In this document: positions 1-9,631 of the stretch, piece after piece
Position numbering within the stretch: position 1 is the stretch's first letter
How the letters are laid out: every line of letters begins with the position of its first letter
Assembly (NCBI GenBank): GCA_905182475.1
Contig: CAJJBR010000034.1
Coordinates: 1 to 64,000 of the forward strand
DNA: 64,000 nt
Source: Akkermansiaceae bacterium
GTDB lineage: Bacteria > Verrucomicrobiota > Verrucomicrobiia > Verrucomicrobiales > Akkermansiaceae
Direction: 5' to 3'
Notes under the pieces: model-generated
What the model was told of the DNA's origin: nothing
What the model saw: only the letters and a program-made list of their open reading frames with translations
The model's database searches: none
Position numbers and translations under genes: made by a program

Positions 1-28
1 AGTGCCGAGTGCCGAGTGCCGAGTGCCG
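1..28. repeat. Tandem 7-bp repeat (agtgccg)x4 at the window edge
   Basis: agtgccgagtgccgagtgccgagtgccg read directly. Confidence 0.9.
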
Positions 29-106
29 ACCGAGCCGGATCCGCCCTACCATGATTGAATGGCTTGGTCGATGTTTCTCACACGGTAGGGCTGATCCGGC
101 TCGGTC
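28..106. repeat. Palindromic REP-like element with 23-bp near-perfect inverted arms
   Basis: gaccgagccggatccgccctacc (28-50) versus ggtagggctgatccggctcggtc (84-106); one mismatch. Confidence 0.8.
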
Positions 107-624
107 AGCCCACTTTAAAAATCTAGCAACCCGCCCTACCCACACGGAAGTGAGGTCCCGGGGGAAATGCCGTGGCTTGTCAGATGGCCGCTGAAGCGGC
201 CAGGCCTGTGGGGTGGGTGGGGCTGGTGTCGCCGTTTCCGGGAAACTCTGATCACCGAAAGATCAAAATGCCGTTTCCTGGCCTGTCCTCGTAAAGCCTT
301 TCAGATCAACCTAGCGGCGTCATCCCCCGGAAGGGTTGGCCGGATCCACGCGCGAGCCTCGTTACCTTTCTAGGAGCCTGTCCCCCTGAATTTTCTACAG
401 CACAAAGCCTGGGCCTGAGCCGGAGCAAAGCGGAGATAGCCACAGGCAACGCCTAGGCTCAGACATCCTGACCTCGGTGGAAATTGGGTGACCTCAGTGG
501 GAAGTAATTGAGACACCGACCTGTGCTGGCCAAGGAGTGGCGGTCATTCTGCCGCCAACCGGAGCGCAGCGGAGATAGAGGGAGACGAAAACTGAAGCCG
601 CCCTCAAATAAGAATCTGGAAATC

Positions 625-700
625 GCTGAGGATGTGGCCGGGGTTGCTGGGCAGCAGAATGCAGCCCCTCCTTGGGGCTTCGCCTGCTTGGTGGATTTTG
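625..700. repeat. Short interspersed repeat, copy 1 (second copy near 52078-52150)
   Basis: gctgaggatgtggccggggttgctgggcagc...ccctccttggggct resembles gctggggatgtggcttgggttgctgggcggc...ccctccttgggct. Confidence 0.65.
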
Positions 701-756
701 TTGAATGAACCTCCAGAACGGGATCAATGTTTTTGCTCTCCCGGGCTGAAATACGT

Positions 757-848
757 AACTCCGTTGGAGTTTAAAGTTTCTGCCCACCACTTACAGTTAC
801 ACCCTGGGGCGATGCCCTAGTTGCTAAAACCCGAAACACCTTTGGTGT
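757..848. repeat. Chain of three short hairpins
   Basis: aactccgttggagtt, ctggggcgatgccctag and acacctttggtgt in succession. Confidence 0.6.
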
Positions 849-888
849 AGAAGTCCAAGACTGTTTTTTGCTTAAAATGACGAGGAGC

Positions 889-3588
889 CTACGAGCAAAT
901 AATCAGTCTTAGCGCATCCAGTCGCACTCTTGCCTGGCCTAGGGACTCCAATGTCTCCTTGAGAGTATCCTTGAGATGAGTGACCTCATTCTCGGAAACT
1001 TGTGGGTTTCGCGTGGCTAAGTCTTCGAGGCGAGCGATCTGTGCCGAAATGGTTTCCTTTGCGAGCTCTTTTGCTGCTGTGGTCGGCTTGGCGCTGGCGC
1101 GGGTTGCCACGCCTTTCGCTGCCTCCAGCATTTTCGGGAAGAGATCCCGACGGAAGGCTTCCTGGGAAACGATGCGGCGCGGGTCACCGGGTTGGAGAAG
1201 GGAGGCTGGCGGGGCTTTTGTCTGAGCGGTTCCGTTGTGATCGACGATGACACGTAGCAGTGTGGGCGGCAGGAAGCGGTCTAGGTGGAGGCGGGAGGGG
1301 GCAATGACTTCCACCACGAAGGCGCACTCGAGGAGGACGGATTTTCCTTTTCCGGTGGCGAGGTTTGCAAAGGAGGCGTTGCCGGAATTTCCGTCCAAGA
1401 GCTGGCCTAGAGCATCCCGGAAGACGGGGTGGTCAAAGGTGAGGAACTGGAGATCCTCGCGGGAGAGCGCGGTGAAGCGGTTGAATGTGACCGACAGTCC
1501 CTCGTCGGGGACGTCCGCGAAGGCATCGGACTGGCGTTGGCCGTGTTTGAAAACAAAGGCGTGATCCGAGAGGTCCGAAACATCCAACCCGAGGTGATCG
1601 AAGAGGTGGAGGGTAAACTTTTTGAAACGGGCATCTCCGTCTGCTGTCTCGATTGCTTCTAATAAGGCCTCGGATTGCGATGCCGGTGGGGCGCCGAGCT
1701 CGAGCAGCCTGTCGTGGCCGGTGGCGAGGCTGTGGGTAACTTCCGCCTTGAGTAACTGGGAGCGTTTCAGGAAGTCTTTGAATTTTTTCGATGATGGCAA
1801 GGCATCCGCGAGGTCGTCGAGCTCGGGGAGGAGTGTGGTGGCGAGTGTGGTAGCTCCTTTTAGAGGCTCAGAAAAGACATCGAGTCCTTCGTGAAGCCAG
1901 CGTGCTTGGGTTTCTGATCTACTACCTTTCCCGTAGGGGATGTGGATGTGGATATCTCCGGTCTGGCCGATGCGGTCTAGTCTTCCGATTCGTTGTTCGA
2001 GGACTTCGGGATCGCGCGGGAGGCCGAAGAGAACTAGGTGCCTGGCGAACTGGAAGTTCCGCCCCTCGGAGCCGATTTCCGAGCAGATCAGGATGCGTGC
2101 GCCTTCTGCTTCCGAAAAATACGCAGCGTTGCGGTCGCGCTGTAGCATGGAGAGATCCTCGTGGAAAAGGGAGGTCTCCACATGGATTTCCTCCAATAGC
2201 TTTTCCTGGATGGTGATCGCAGCATCCGGCGAGTTCGTGATGAGGAGGATTTTCTCCGTCTCCGGAAGCTCGCGGACGAGCGCGGCAAGCCATGAATAGG
2301 GGGAGGTGCCTTTTTCCAAAGTATGCAGGATGGGAAGGCGTTTCGGAAAGCCGGTGAGGCGTTCGCGGGTATTTCGGAACAGAATACGGCCGGTCCCGAA
2401 GGAATCAATCAGCTCGGAAACGAGAAGAGCGCGTGCCTTTTCATCTCCCTTGCGTAGTGCTGCTAGGTGTGTGTTGGCACGCGGGGAAGTGAGTGTGAAA
2501 TCAGTGATATTCTTCGGGATTTCTCCGTTGGAGACTGCCTCCACTGCCTCGGCGAGTGGGGTATAGGATTCCGTTTCATCGAGGAAATCGTCGAGATCCG
2601 AATAGCGTGCAGGATCGAGCAGCCGAAGTCTGGCGAAGTGTCCTGCAGGTCCTAGTTGCTGCGGGGTGGCGGTTAGCAGAAGGAGGGAGGGTGTAATCTT
2701 CGCTAGGGACTCGACGATATCGTAGGCAGGGGAAGTCCCTTCCTCAGACCATTCGAGGTGATGCGCCTCATCGACGATAAGCAGGTCGAAGCCCGCTTCG
2801 CGAGCCTGGGCGGCGCGGTCTTTGTTTTCCGAGAGGAAATCCGTGGCGCAGAGGATGAGTTGGGAGTCTGAGAAGGGATTGGTATGTGCGTCCTGCGCTG
2901 TGACCGAGAGGCAGCGCTCGTCATCGAAAATCGAAAATAGCAGGTTGAAGCGGCGCAGTAGTTCTACGAACCACTGGTGGACGAGTGGTTCCGGGACGAG
3001 GATGAGGATGCGAACGGCGCGGCCGGTCAGGTGAAGGCGGTGGAGGATGAGGCAGGCCTCGATGGTTTTTCCCAAGCCTACTTCGTCCGCGAGGAGCACT
3101 CGGGGATGGAGACGGTTGGATACTTCTGCGACGATGGCTAGCTGGTGAGGGATCAGATCGATGCGTGCGCCGGTGAAGCCTCGTGCGGGGGAGCGGCGGA
3201 TGAGGGCGTTCCAGCGGAGGGCGTCGAGGCGTTGGTCGAAGTCGCGGCTTTTGTCGGTCAGTCCTGCAAGTAGGCGTTTATCCGGGCGGATGAAAGAGAG
3301 GGAGTCGAGGAGATCGCTTTCGTGGATTTGCTTGTCCTCACCATGGTAGGTGAGGAGGTGGTTTTCCTCGGTCACCTTTTCCACCGTGAGGTTCATTCCA
3401 TTGTGATCGGAGATTTCATCGCCGGGGCTGAAACGGACACGCACCAAGGGAGCGGAAGATACCGCATAGGTTCTGGTGTCTTCCGCTGCGGGGAAACAAA
3501 TTTCAATCAGTCCGTTCTCTTCTGAAAGGACGTGTCCGAGCCCAAGGGTCGGTTCCGATGTAGTAATATAGCGCTGGCCGGGAATCAT
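889..3588 (-). CDS. rapA: RapA-like SNF2-family RNA polymerase-associated helicase
   Basis: Motifs LLADEVGLGKTIEACLIL, LLIVDEAHHLEW and SEIGSEGRNFQFARHLVLFGLPRDPEVLEQRIGRLDRIGQ, characteristic of RapA. Confidence 0.88.
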   Translation of the reverse strand: MIPGQRYITTSEPTLGLGHVLSEENGLIEICFPAAEDTRTYAVSSAPLVRVRFSPGDEISDHNGMNLTVEKVTEENHLLTYHGEDKQIHESDLLDSLSFIRPDKRLLAGLTDKSRDFDQRLDALRWNALIRRSPARGFTGARIDLIPHQLAIVAEVSNRLHPRVLLADEVGLGKTIEACLILHRLHLTGRAVRILILVPEPLVHQWFVELLRRFNLLFSIFDDERCLSVTAQDAHTNPFSDSQLILCATDFLSENKDRAAQAREAGFDLLIVDEAHHLEWSEEGTSPAYDIVESLAKITPSLLLLTATPQQLGPAGHFARLRLLDPARYSDLDDFLDETESYTPLAEAVEAVSNGEIPKNITDFTLTSPRANTHLAALRKGDEKARALLVSELIDSFGTGRILFRNTRERLTGFPKRLPILHTLEKGTSPYSWLAALVRELPETEKILLITNSPDAAITIQEKLLEEIHVETSLFHEDLSMLQRDRNAAYFSEAEGARILICSEIGSEGRNFQFARHLVLFGLPRDPEVLEQRIGRLDRIGQTGDIHIHIPYGKGSRSETQARWLHEGLDVFSEPLKGATTLATTLLPELDDLADALPSSKKFKDFLKRSQLLKAEVTHSLATGHDRLLELGAPPASQSEALLEAIETADGDARFKKFTLHLFDHLGLDVSDLSDHAFVFKHGQRQSDAFADVPDEGLSVTFNRFTALSREDLQFLTFDHPVFRDALGQLLDGNSGNASFANLATGKGKSVLLECAFVVEVIAPSRLHLDRFLPPTLLRVIVDHNGTAQTKAPPASLLQPGDPRRIVSQEAFRRDLFPKMLEAAKGVATRASAKPTTAAKELAKETISAQIARLEDLATRNPQVSENEVTHLKDTLKETLESLGQARVRLDALRLIICS

Positions 3589-3714
3589 GTGAGGGCGGGG
3601 ACTCTACCCGCACAAAAAGCGATTACAAGCCGAGCCTCTTGGTAGTGGGAAATTTAAGAGGAACCACAAGCATTGGACATTGATTCGTTCCCGGAAATGC
3701 GAAGTATCCCCCGT

Positions 3715-4062
3715 ATGAAAGTTGAAAAGGTAAAATACGTTTTGTGGGCATCGGACTGGCAGCGTTGCTTGAAATTTTACCGCGAGATGTTCGGTGGGGT
3801 GGTGAGTTTTGAAATGGAAGTCTGGAGCGAGATCGTCATCGCCGGGGCGACCATCGGCGTCCACGGCGGCGGAGAGGGGAAACGAACATGGACGGGCCTT
3901 TCCTTCCAGTTAGACGATCTGCGTGAGGGTATTGTGAAACTCAAAGAGTGCGGAGGTGATCTCACCTGCGAGCCCACCGATACCGAAGAAGATCCTCTCC
4001 ACCTCGCCATGTGCATCGATACTGAGGGCAATGAGTTCATGATGACCATGAAGCGGGGGTGA
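3715..4062 (+). CDS. VOC-superfamily (glyoxalase/bleomycin resistance-like) protein
   Basis: MKVEKVKYVLWASDWQRCLKFYREMFGG...EDPLHLAMCIDTEGNEFMM pattern; internal start preferred over 3673. Confidence 0.75.
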   Translation: MKVEKVKYVLWASDWQRCLKFYREMFGGVVSFEMEVWSEIVIAGATIGVHGGGEGKRTWTGLSFQLDDLREGIVKLKECGGDLTCEPTDTEEDPLHLAMCIDTEGNEFMMTMKRG

Positions 4063-4115
4063 AACCTATGAATCACCGTTAGAAAGATGAATTCGTCTGC
4101 CCTGAAGCTCGGTGG

Positions 4116-4568
4116 ATGCGTGTGCGCTGTATTGGCGCTGTCGCTGATTTTTTCGCTTTGCGTGAAAATGGGGACGAGGATTTCGTGGTCTCAGCACGGG
4201 AAACTGTTTTTGGGGCAAAGCCTTTTCCAAGGGATTCCAACCGGCGAAAGGGGCGGGCGGGTAGGACTAAAAACCCGAGGGAGGAGTTCGAGGCCGCGAG
4301 GAAGCGGGGGCTGACGGAAGGCGAGATCCGAAGTATCGCCGTGGAATATCTGGAATCCGGCATAACCATATTGGATACGAGTGACCGTACAGGGAAGAAG
4401 CTCTTTGTAGGGAGGGTGAGGCAGCAGGAATGGTATCTGGAAATACTGGCCGAAGGATTAGGACTGACAACGCTTCAGAGAGAGGACGCGGAAGGGAAGA
4501 TGCGTGAAGGGTTAGAGTTGGATTTCAAGGCCTTTCAGGAAGCGGTGGATAGTGGGATTATCTGGTGA
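4116..4568 (+). CDS. Hypothetical protein; N-terminus may lie in another frame (ORF 4087)
   Basis: ORF of 150 aa; overlapping ORF at 4087 begins with a signal/TM-like segment. Confidence 0.45.
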   Translation: MRVRCIGAVADFFALRENGDEDFVVSARETVFGAKPFPRDSNRRKGRAGRTKNPREEFEAARKRGLTEGEIRSIAVEYLESGITILDTSDRTGKKLFVGRVRQQEWYLEILAEGLGLTTLQREDAEGKMREGLELDFKAFQEAVDSGIIW

Positions 4569-4626
4569 TTCAATTAGGCGTTTTTGACCGCATCATGACG
4601 GTCCTGAAGTCAACCCGGCCGAGCAG

Positions 4627-5046
4627 ATGTTCTCCGCTTCCCTATGGATCGGATCGGAAGAACTCGAGCCATGGGGAATCTGTGAACTCAGTGAAGCTCA
4701 GAAGGATATCTTTCGGTTCAAGGATGAGGACGGCGAATGGGAATGGCTGCCCTGGGGGATGGCGACGAAGGATTTTACGTCAGAGAAACGATATAATGAT
4801 CTAGGAAATTCTCTCGAAGGGCGGACAAGCATTACTTACCCCTCTGGTTTCCTTCTCCCCCTGAGCATGTGGCAGGTAGATCGGATTCGTGCCGCCTGTA
4901 TATCGGGTTGGGATATGGAGACTAGGAGATTGAGCAAAACATTGGTTCTGGATCAGGTGAAGTTCCTTACGGCTCCGCAGTTGAAGACGTTGCTACTTTT
5001 TCGTCCCGATATTGCTGAACACCTTCTGAAAGAGCTGGAGAAGTGA
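4627..5046 (+). CDS. Hypothetical protein
   Basis: Open frame of 139 aa; no family recognised. Confidence 0.45.
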   Translation: MFSASLWIGSEELEPWGICELSEAQKDIFRFKDEDGEWEWLPWGMATKDFTSEKRYNDLGNSLEGRTSITYPSGFLLPLSMWQVDRIRAACISGWDMETRRLSKTLVLDQVKFLTAPQLKTLLLFRPDIAEHLLKELEK

Positions 5047-5165
5047 AGTGTGCTAGGTGACAGTTGCCGCTGGCGGGTGCACTGGTAGGGGGGAAGGGCG
5101 GCGCGCATGGGGGGGGCGACTATAGTGATATCAAGGGGCTTGATTGGCGGGGAGGGACGGGGTAG

Positions 5166-5525
5166 GTGTGTTCCATGGTTTCACCGAATCCGAACGACCC
5201 ACAGCCGCTGAAATATACGATGCTAGGCGAGGATAATTCCACGACCGAGGAGAAGCTCGCGAATTACGCGGGGACGGTGGACTGGACGTATCTTCGCCCG
5301 CACTACCAGAGCGGGGTGCTATATTTCGTGGATACTGTGCTGAAGCTGGCGGAGGTGGGATGTGCTTTCACGGAAAACCACAAGGATCGCGTGGAGGCGT
5401 GGCTGAAGGCGGGGGATATCGTAAAGATCGTGGCGCTGCATGCGGAGCAGTGGGAGAAGGAGGGGGACAAGACGGAGTTCGAGGCGCTGGTGGTCTCGCC
5501 GTTCGTGCTGTGCAGGCCGGTGTGA
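5166..5525 (+). CDS. DUF2288-like protein
   Basis: TTEEKLANYAGTVDWTYLRPHYQSGVLYFVD..L.LAEVGCAFTENHKDRVEAWL..GDI...VVSPFVLCRPV layout. Confidence 0.65.
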   Translation: MCSMVSPNPNDPQPLKYTMLGEDNSTTEEKLANYAGTVDWTYLRPHYQSGVLYFVDTVLKLAEVGCAFTENHKDRVEAWLKAGDIVKIVALHAEQWEKEGDKTEFEALVVSPFVLCRPV

Positions 5526-5550
5526 TAGGGGGAAGTCTGCGGTTCTTCCT

Positions 5551-5698
5551 TGGACTGCTACAGCCTGCTGTTGCTTTCGGTCAGGCAGCCTGCTGCGACC
5601 GGACGGCATTGGCGCGGTGGAAACACGATGAATCCAAGGGTTGCCCCCCCTCGTAGTAGGCTGCATTGGGGAACGCTACAGCAGGCTGTAGCAGTCCA
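5551..5698. repeat. BIME-like palindromic element, copy 1, upstream of the RAYT
   Basis: Perfect 21-bp inverted ends tggactgctacagcctgctgt (5551-5571) / acagcaggctgtagcagtcca (5678-5698). Confidence 0.9.
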
Positions 5699-5772
5699 GG
5701 GAGCTTGCGCTCGACATCCGCTGGCGACTTTTTATATAAGAAGATATGGAAGAGAGTTTGGACTTGTAGCGA

Positions 5773-6336
5773 TTGGCGAAGGGCACCCGAGACTGGCCGC
5801 ATGCGCCGCCGCACAGGCTTGGCCGGGCGGGGGTGTATTTTCTCACAGCCAGAGCGGCGGACGGGTGCCATCTCCTTGCAGAGGATTCCATGAAAGACTG
5901 GTTCCAAGATACGTTTTTCTCCATCGCCGCGGACAGTGACTGGAAGCTAGAGGCATGGGCTGTTCTATCGAATCATTATCATTTTATCGCTCATATTCCG
6001 AAGAGTAAAACCAATGGGGAGGAGGCTGCATCTTTGCGCTCTGCGGTCACGAAGCTTCACAGTTTTACCACGAAGGAGCTGAACCGGAGGGAGGGCATGT
6101 CGGGAAGGACAAGGCTCTGGCAGAACTTTCGGGAAACGCATCTCACCCATCAGGAAAGCTACCTTGCCCGGCTGAACTATGTGCACCAGAACGCCGTTCA
6201 CCATGGGTTGGTTTTAAAAGGATCGGACTGGAAATGGTGCAGTGCTCTGCGCTTTAAGAAAGCTGTCACACCGGCATGGGTGAAGACGGTGGCGAGCTTC
6301 CGGTATGATGAAATAGCTAGGAAAGACGGGGAATGA
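5773..6336 (+). CDS. REP-associated tyrosine transposase (RAYT, IS200-like Y1 family)
   Basis: TTG start; WPHAPPHRLGRAGVYFLTARA, AWAVLSNHYHFIAHI (HxH), YVHQNAVHHGLV motifs; flanked by related palindromic repeats. Confidence 0.9.
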   Translation: MAKGTRDWPHAPPHRLGRAGVYFLTARAADGCHLLAEDSMKDWFQDTFFSIAADSDWKLEAWAVLSNHYHFIAHIPKSKTNGEEAASLRSAVTKLHSFTTKELNRREGMSGRTRLWQNFRETHLTHQESYLARLNYVHQNAVHHGLVLKGSDWKWCSALRFKKAVTPAWVKTVASFRYDEIARKDGE

Positions 6337-6352
6337 AATACTTCCCCCTAGG

Positions 6353-6500
6353 CTTGCTACTGCGGGCTGTAGCTTTGGGGTAAGCAATTCTGCTGCGACC
6401 GGACGGCATTGGTGCGGTGGAAACACGATGAATCCAAGGGTTGTCCCCCTCGCAGCAGCCTGCATTGGGGAAAGCTACAGCAGGCTGTAGCAGTCCAGGG
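6353..6500. repeat. BIME-like palindromic element, copy 2, downstream of the RAYT
   Basis: About 110 bp from tgctgcgaccggacggcattgg to gctgtagcagtccaggg nearly identical to copy 1. Confidence 0.9.
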
Positions 6501-6572
6501 CTTGCGGCGGGTGAGGTGGGCTTTTCGTGTATTCACTTGAGAGGGGCGGTGTGGGTGTTAGACTTCCGGTAA

Positions 6573-7331
6573 ATGTCAGAAGAAAAGAACGTCCGGCTGT
6601 TTTGCTCGGATCTGGATGGGACGCTCCTTGGTGATGATGCCTCGACGGCGGAGTTCGCCAAGGAATGGGGGACGCTTGCGGCGGAAGGAAAAGACCGGCC
6701 GTATCTAGTTTATAATACCGGAAGGTTGGACGGGGATGCGAAGCGGATGATTTCGATTTCTGGAATGCCGGAGCCGAACTTTTACATCACGGGAGTGGGG
6801 ACGATGGTTTTTGATGTTTCCAAAGGTGCCCTGATGGATGGTTACACCCAGGCGCTCAATGAAGGATGGGATCGTGCAGCGGTTAAAGAGCTGATGCTGG
6901 CATTGGAGGGGATAGCGGAGCAACCCCAGGAGCAACAGCACGACTGGAAATGCAGTTGGTTTTGGCATGACCGAAGCAAGGCGGACATTGAAGCCTTGAG
7001 GGGGGCGCTGGCGGCAGAGGGGATTTCCGCCCAAGTGGTTTACTCATCCGCAAGGGATCTGGACATACTTCCCCTGAAGGCGAACAAGGCCAACGCGATC
7101 AACTGGCTGTGCATGCATCTTGGCGTCGGGGCTGATGAAATGGTTGTGGCCGGGGATACGGGCAATGACTCGGCGATGTTCCTGATCGAGGGGGCTAGGG
7201 GGATCGTTCCGAAAAACGCGGAGCCTGAGCTTATAGAGGTTGTGGATGCTGAAAAAGTTTACAAGGGCGACGGATTCGCCGCAGCGGGTGTCATCAAGGG
7301 GCTGAAACATTACGGAGTTTTTAAATCATGA
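6573..7331 (+). CDS. HAD-IIB sucrose-6-phosphate phosphatase-like protein
   Basis: [46 protein letters not shown] overlap with sucrose-phosphate synthase. Confidence 0.82.
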   Translation: MSEEKNVRLFCSDLDGTLLGDDASTAEFAKEWGTLAAEGKDRPYLVYNTGRLDGDAKRMISISGMPEPNFYITGVGTMVFDVSKGALMDGYTQALNEGWDRAAVKELMLALEGIAEQPQEQQHDWKCSWFWHDRSKADIEALRGALAAEGISAQVVYSSARDLDILPLKANKANAINWLCMHLGVGADEMVVAGDTGNDSAMFLIEGARGIVPKNAEPELIEVVDAEKVYKGDGFAAAGVIKGLKHYGVFKS

Positions 7332-9538
7332 GTGCGAACAATAACCAAGCGAAGCCGAGGAAGTTGGACATGCTTCACATTTCCATCCACGGGCTGATCC
7401 GTGGCGAGCATATGGAGCTGGGCAGGGATCCGGATACAGGGGGGCAGTGCCTTTACGTTCTTGAGCTTGTGAAAGCGCTGGCGAAAGACGAAAGGATACG
7501 GAAAGTTTCCCTGCTGACACGGAAGGTGATCGATTCCAAGCTTTCCGATGACTACGCGCAGAAGAGGGAGATCCTCAGCGAGAATTCGGACATCATACGC
7601 ATCGAGGCAGGGCCAAAACGCTACCTGCGGAAGGAAATCGTCTGGAGGTATCTGGACGCGTTCATCGATGGGACGCTGGCGTATCTGCGCAGCGAGAAAC
7701 GCGTGCCGGATGTGATCCACGCACACTATGCGGATGCCGGATATGTCGGCAGGCAGATCGCCGCCGTGCTTGGTTGCCCGTTTATCTTTACCGGGCACTC
7801 GTTGGGTCGGGTGAAACGCCAACGCCTGGTGGAAGGTGGGGTCGAACCCGTGGATATGGAAATACGGTATAATCTCGCGGCACGTATTGAAGCTGAAGAA
7901 CTTAGCTTGGATGCGGCAAGTATAGTTTGCACGAGTACCCAGCAGGAAGTGGACGAGCAATATGCGCTCTATGATCAGCACTCAGAAAACAGGATGCGCG
8001 TGATCCCGCCGGGTGTGGATCTGTCCCGTTTCGATGGACCGGGTGATCCCGCTATGGCGGCCGCGATCGACGCGAAGCTCACGCCATTTTTCGAAAACCC
8101 CTCGAAACCACCGGTGTTCACCATTGCCCGCGCCGACGAGCGGAAGAATCTGCCGGGTCTTGTTCGGGCGTTTTCCGGAAACAAATGGCTGCGGGAAAAC
8201 GCGAATCTGATCGTGATCGGAGGCAACCGTGAGAAGCTTGATAAGCTCCCGCCTCCTGCGCGAAAAGTCTGGATGGAACTGCTGCGGACCATCGACGACG
8301 GAGATCTCTACGGTTCCATCGCGTATCCGAAAACCCACAAGGCGCCCGAGGTGGCGGGACTCTACCGTTGGTGCGCGGAGCGAGGCGGGGTGTTTGTGAA
8401 CCCTGCTTTCACCGAGCCTTTCGGCCTGACTCTGCTGGAGGCGGCTGCGGCCGGTCTACCGTTGGTCGCCACCCAAGACGGCGGCCCCAAGGATATCATC
8501 GCCGACTGCAAGAACGGAACACTGGTCGATCCCTGCAACGATACCGAAATGGGAGATGCCATCGAGGCGATCCTTTCCGATCCCGCGAAGCAGAAGAAAC
8601 TTTCCGAAACCGGACACCGCGAGGTGCGGATCAATTACTCATGGGCGGCGCATGTTTCCAGTTATCTCGAAGAGGTTTTCAAGGTCCTGCCGCCAGTGCC
8701 GGTTGTAAGAAGAAGTAGTAAGCGTGGTGCCCTGGTGGAGCGCGAGCGCTGGGTGGTAATGGATCTTCTGCCGAGGACCGAAAAAGAGCCCGAAGAACTT
8801 GTAGCTAAATGGAGAAATTTGTTCGACGACAGTCAAGTAGGATTTGGTATCGCTACCGGAGTTTCCTTTGAAGAGGCATGGGAGGTAATCGAGCGCTGCG
8901 GGATGCCGGAGCCCGGATTTGTTATTTCCGGGCTCGGTGCGGAGATTCGCTACGGGGAAACCGGTGTTCTGGACGAGCCTTGGAGGAACCAGATTGGAAC
9001 CAGGTGGAACCGGGAGGCGGTTGTTGAAGCCTTTGCTGAGATCGTCTGCCTGTCGCCACAAGAAGAAGTGTTCCAGCACCGGTTTAAAGTTTCTTATCTG
9101 ATGGATTCGAAGCGGGCGATCGGGCGTCTAGCACTGCAACGAATCCTTCGTAAAAAAGGAATTTCCGCGAAAGTGATCGTGACTGCGAAAGCATATGTCG
9201 ATGTGATCCCGATCCGTAGCGGAAAGGATGTGGCGCTGCGTTATCTCCAGAATCGCTGGGGAATCGATTCATCACGTATCTTCTATTTCGGAACCTACGG
9301 AAACGATATCGCCGCAGTGCGAGGAAGGAACATATCCGTCCTCGCCGCTGATGCTGACCGCGTCCTGCGCTCGCTCCACTCGCGCCCAAGGCTCTACCAT
9401 GCGAAAGGGAAAGGTCTTGAAGGTCTCTTTGAGGGGCTAGATCACTTCGAATTTCTGGAAGGCACAAGGCCGCCCAAACCCGACGACAAACCTGCGCAGA
9501 GTGATGAGGACGTGCCGGCCGTCGAGCTGCATCCCTGA
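7328..9538 (+). CDS. Sucrose-phosphate synthase, bidomainal (GT-B glycosyltransferase plus C-terminal HAD/SPP-like domain)
   Basis: [68 protein letters not shown]-terminal [14 protein letters not shown]. Confidence 0.88.
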   Translation: MSANNNQAKPRKLDMLHISIHGLIRGEHMELGRDPDTGGQCLYVLELVKALAKDERIRKVSLLTRKVIDSKLSDDYAQKREILSENSDIIRIEAGPKRYLRKEIVWRYLDAFIDGTLAYLRSEKRVPDVIHAHYADAGYVGRQIAAVLGCPFIFTGHSLGRVKRQRLVEGGVEPVDMEIRYNLAARIEAEELSLDAASIVCTSTQQEVDEQYALYDQHSENRMRVIPPGVDLSRFDGPGDPAMAAAIDAKLTPFFENPSKPPVFTIARADERKNLPGLVRAFSGNKWLRENANLIVIGGNREKLDKLPPPARKVWMELLRTIDDGDLYGSIAYPKTHKAPEVAGLYRWCAERGGVFVNPAFTEPFGLTLLEAAAAGLPLVATQDGGPKDIIADCKNGTLVDPCNDTEMGDAIEAILSDPAKQKKLSETGHREVRINYSWAAHVSSYLEEVFKVLPPVPVVRRSSKRGALVERERWVVMDLLPRTEKEPEELVAKWRNLFDDSQVGFGIATGVSFEEAWEVIERCGMPEPGFVISGLGAEIRYGETGVLDEPWRNQIGTRWNREAVVEAFAEIVCLSPQEEVFQHRFKVSYLMDSKRAIGRLALQRILRKKGISAKVIVTAKAYVDVIPIRSGKDVALRYLQNRWGIDSSRIFYFGTYGNDIAAVRGRNISVLAADADRVLRSLHSRPRLYHAKGKGLEGLFEGLDHFEFLEGTRPPKPDDKPAQSDEDVPAVELHP

Positions 9539-9556
9539 TCCCGAAATCTACCCACG

Positions 9557-9595
9557 AAAAATCCGCAGGAAGGGAGGCTTCCTGCGGATTTTTTT
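9557..9595 (+). terminator. Intrinsic terminator downstream of the sucrose operon
   Basis: aaaaatccgcaggaag-ggagg-cttcctgcggattttttt. Confidence 0.93.
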
Positions 9596-9631
9596 ATTCC
9601 AGGGGCTTCCTGGAGAACCGAACTGTTTCGC

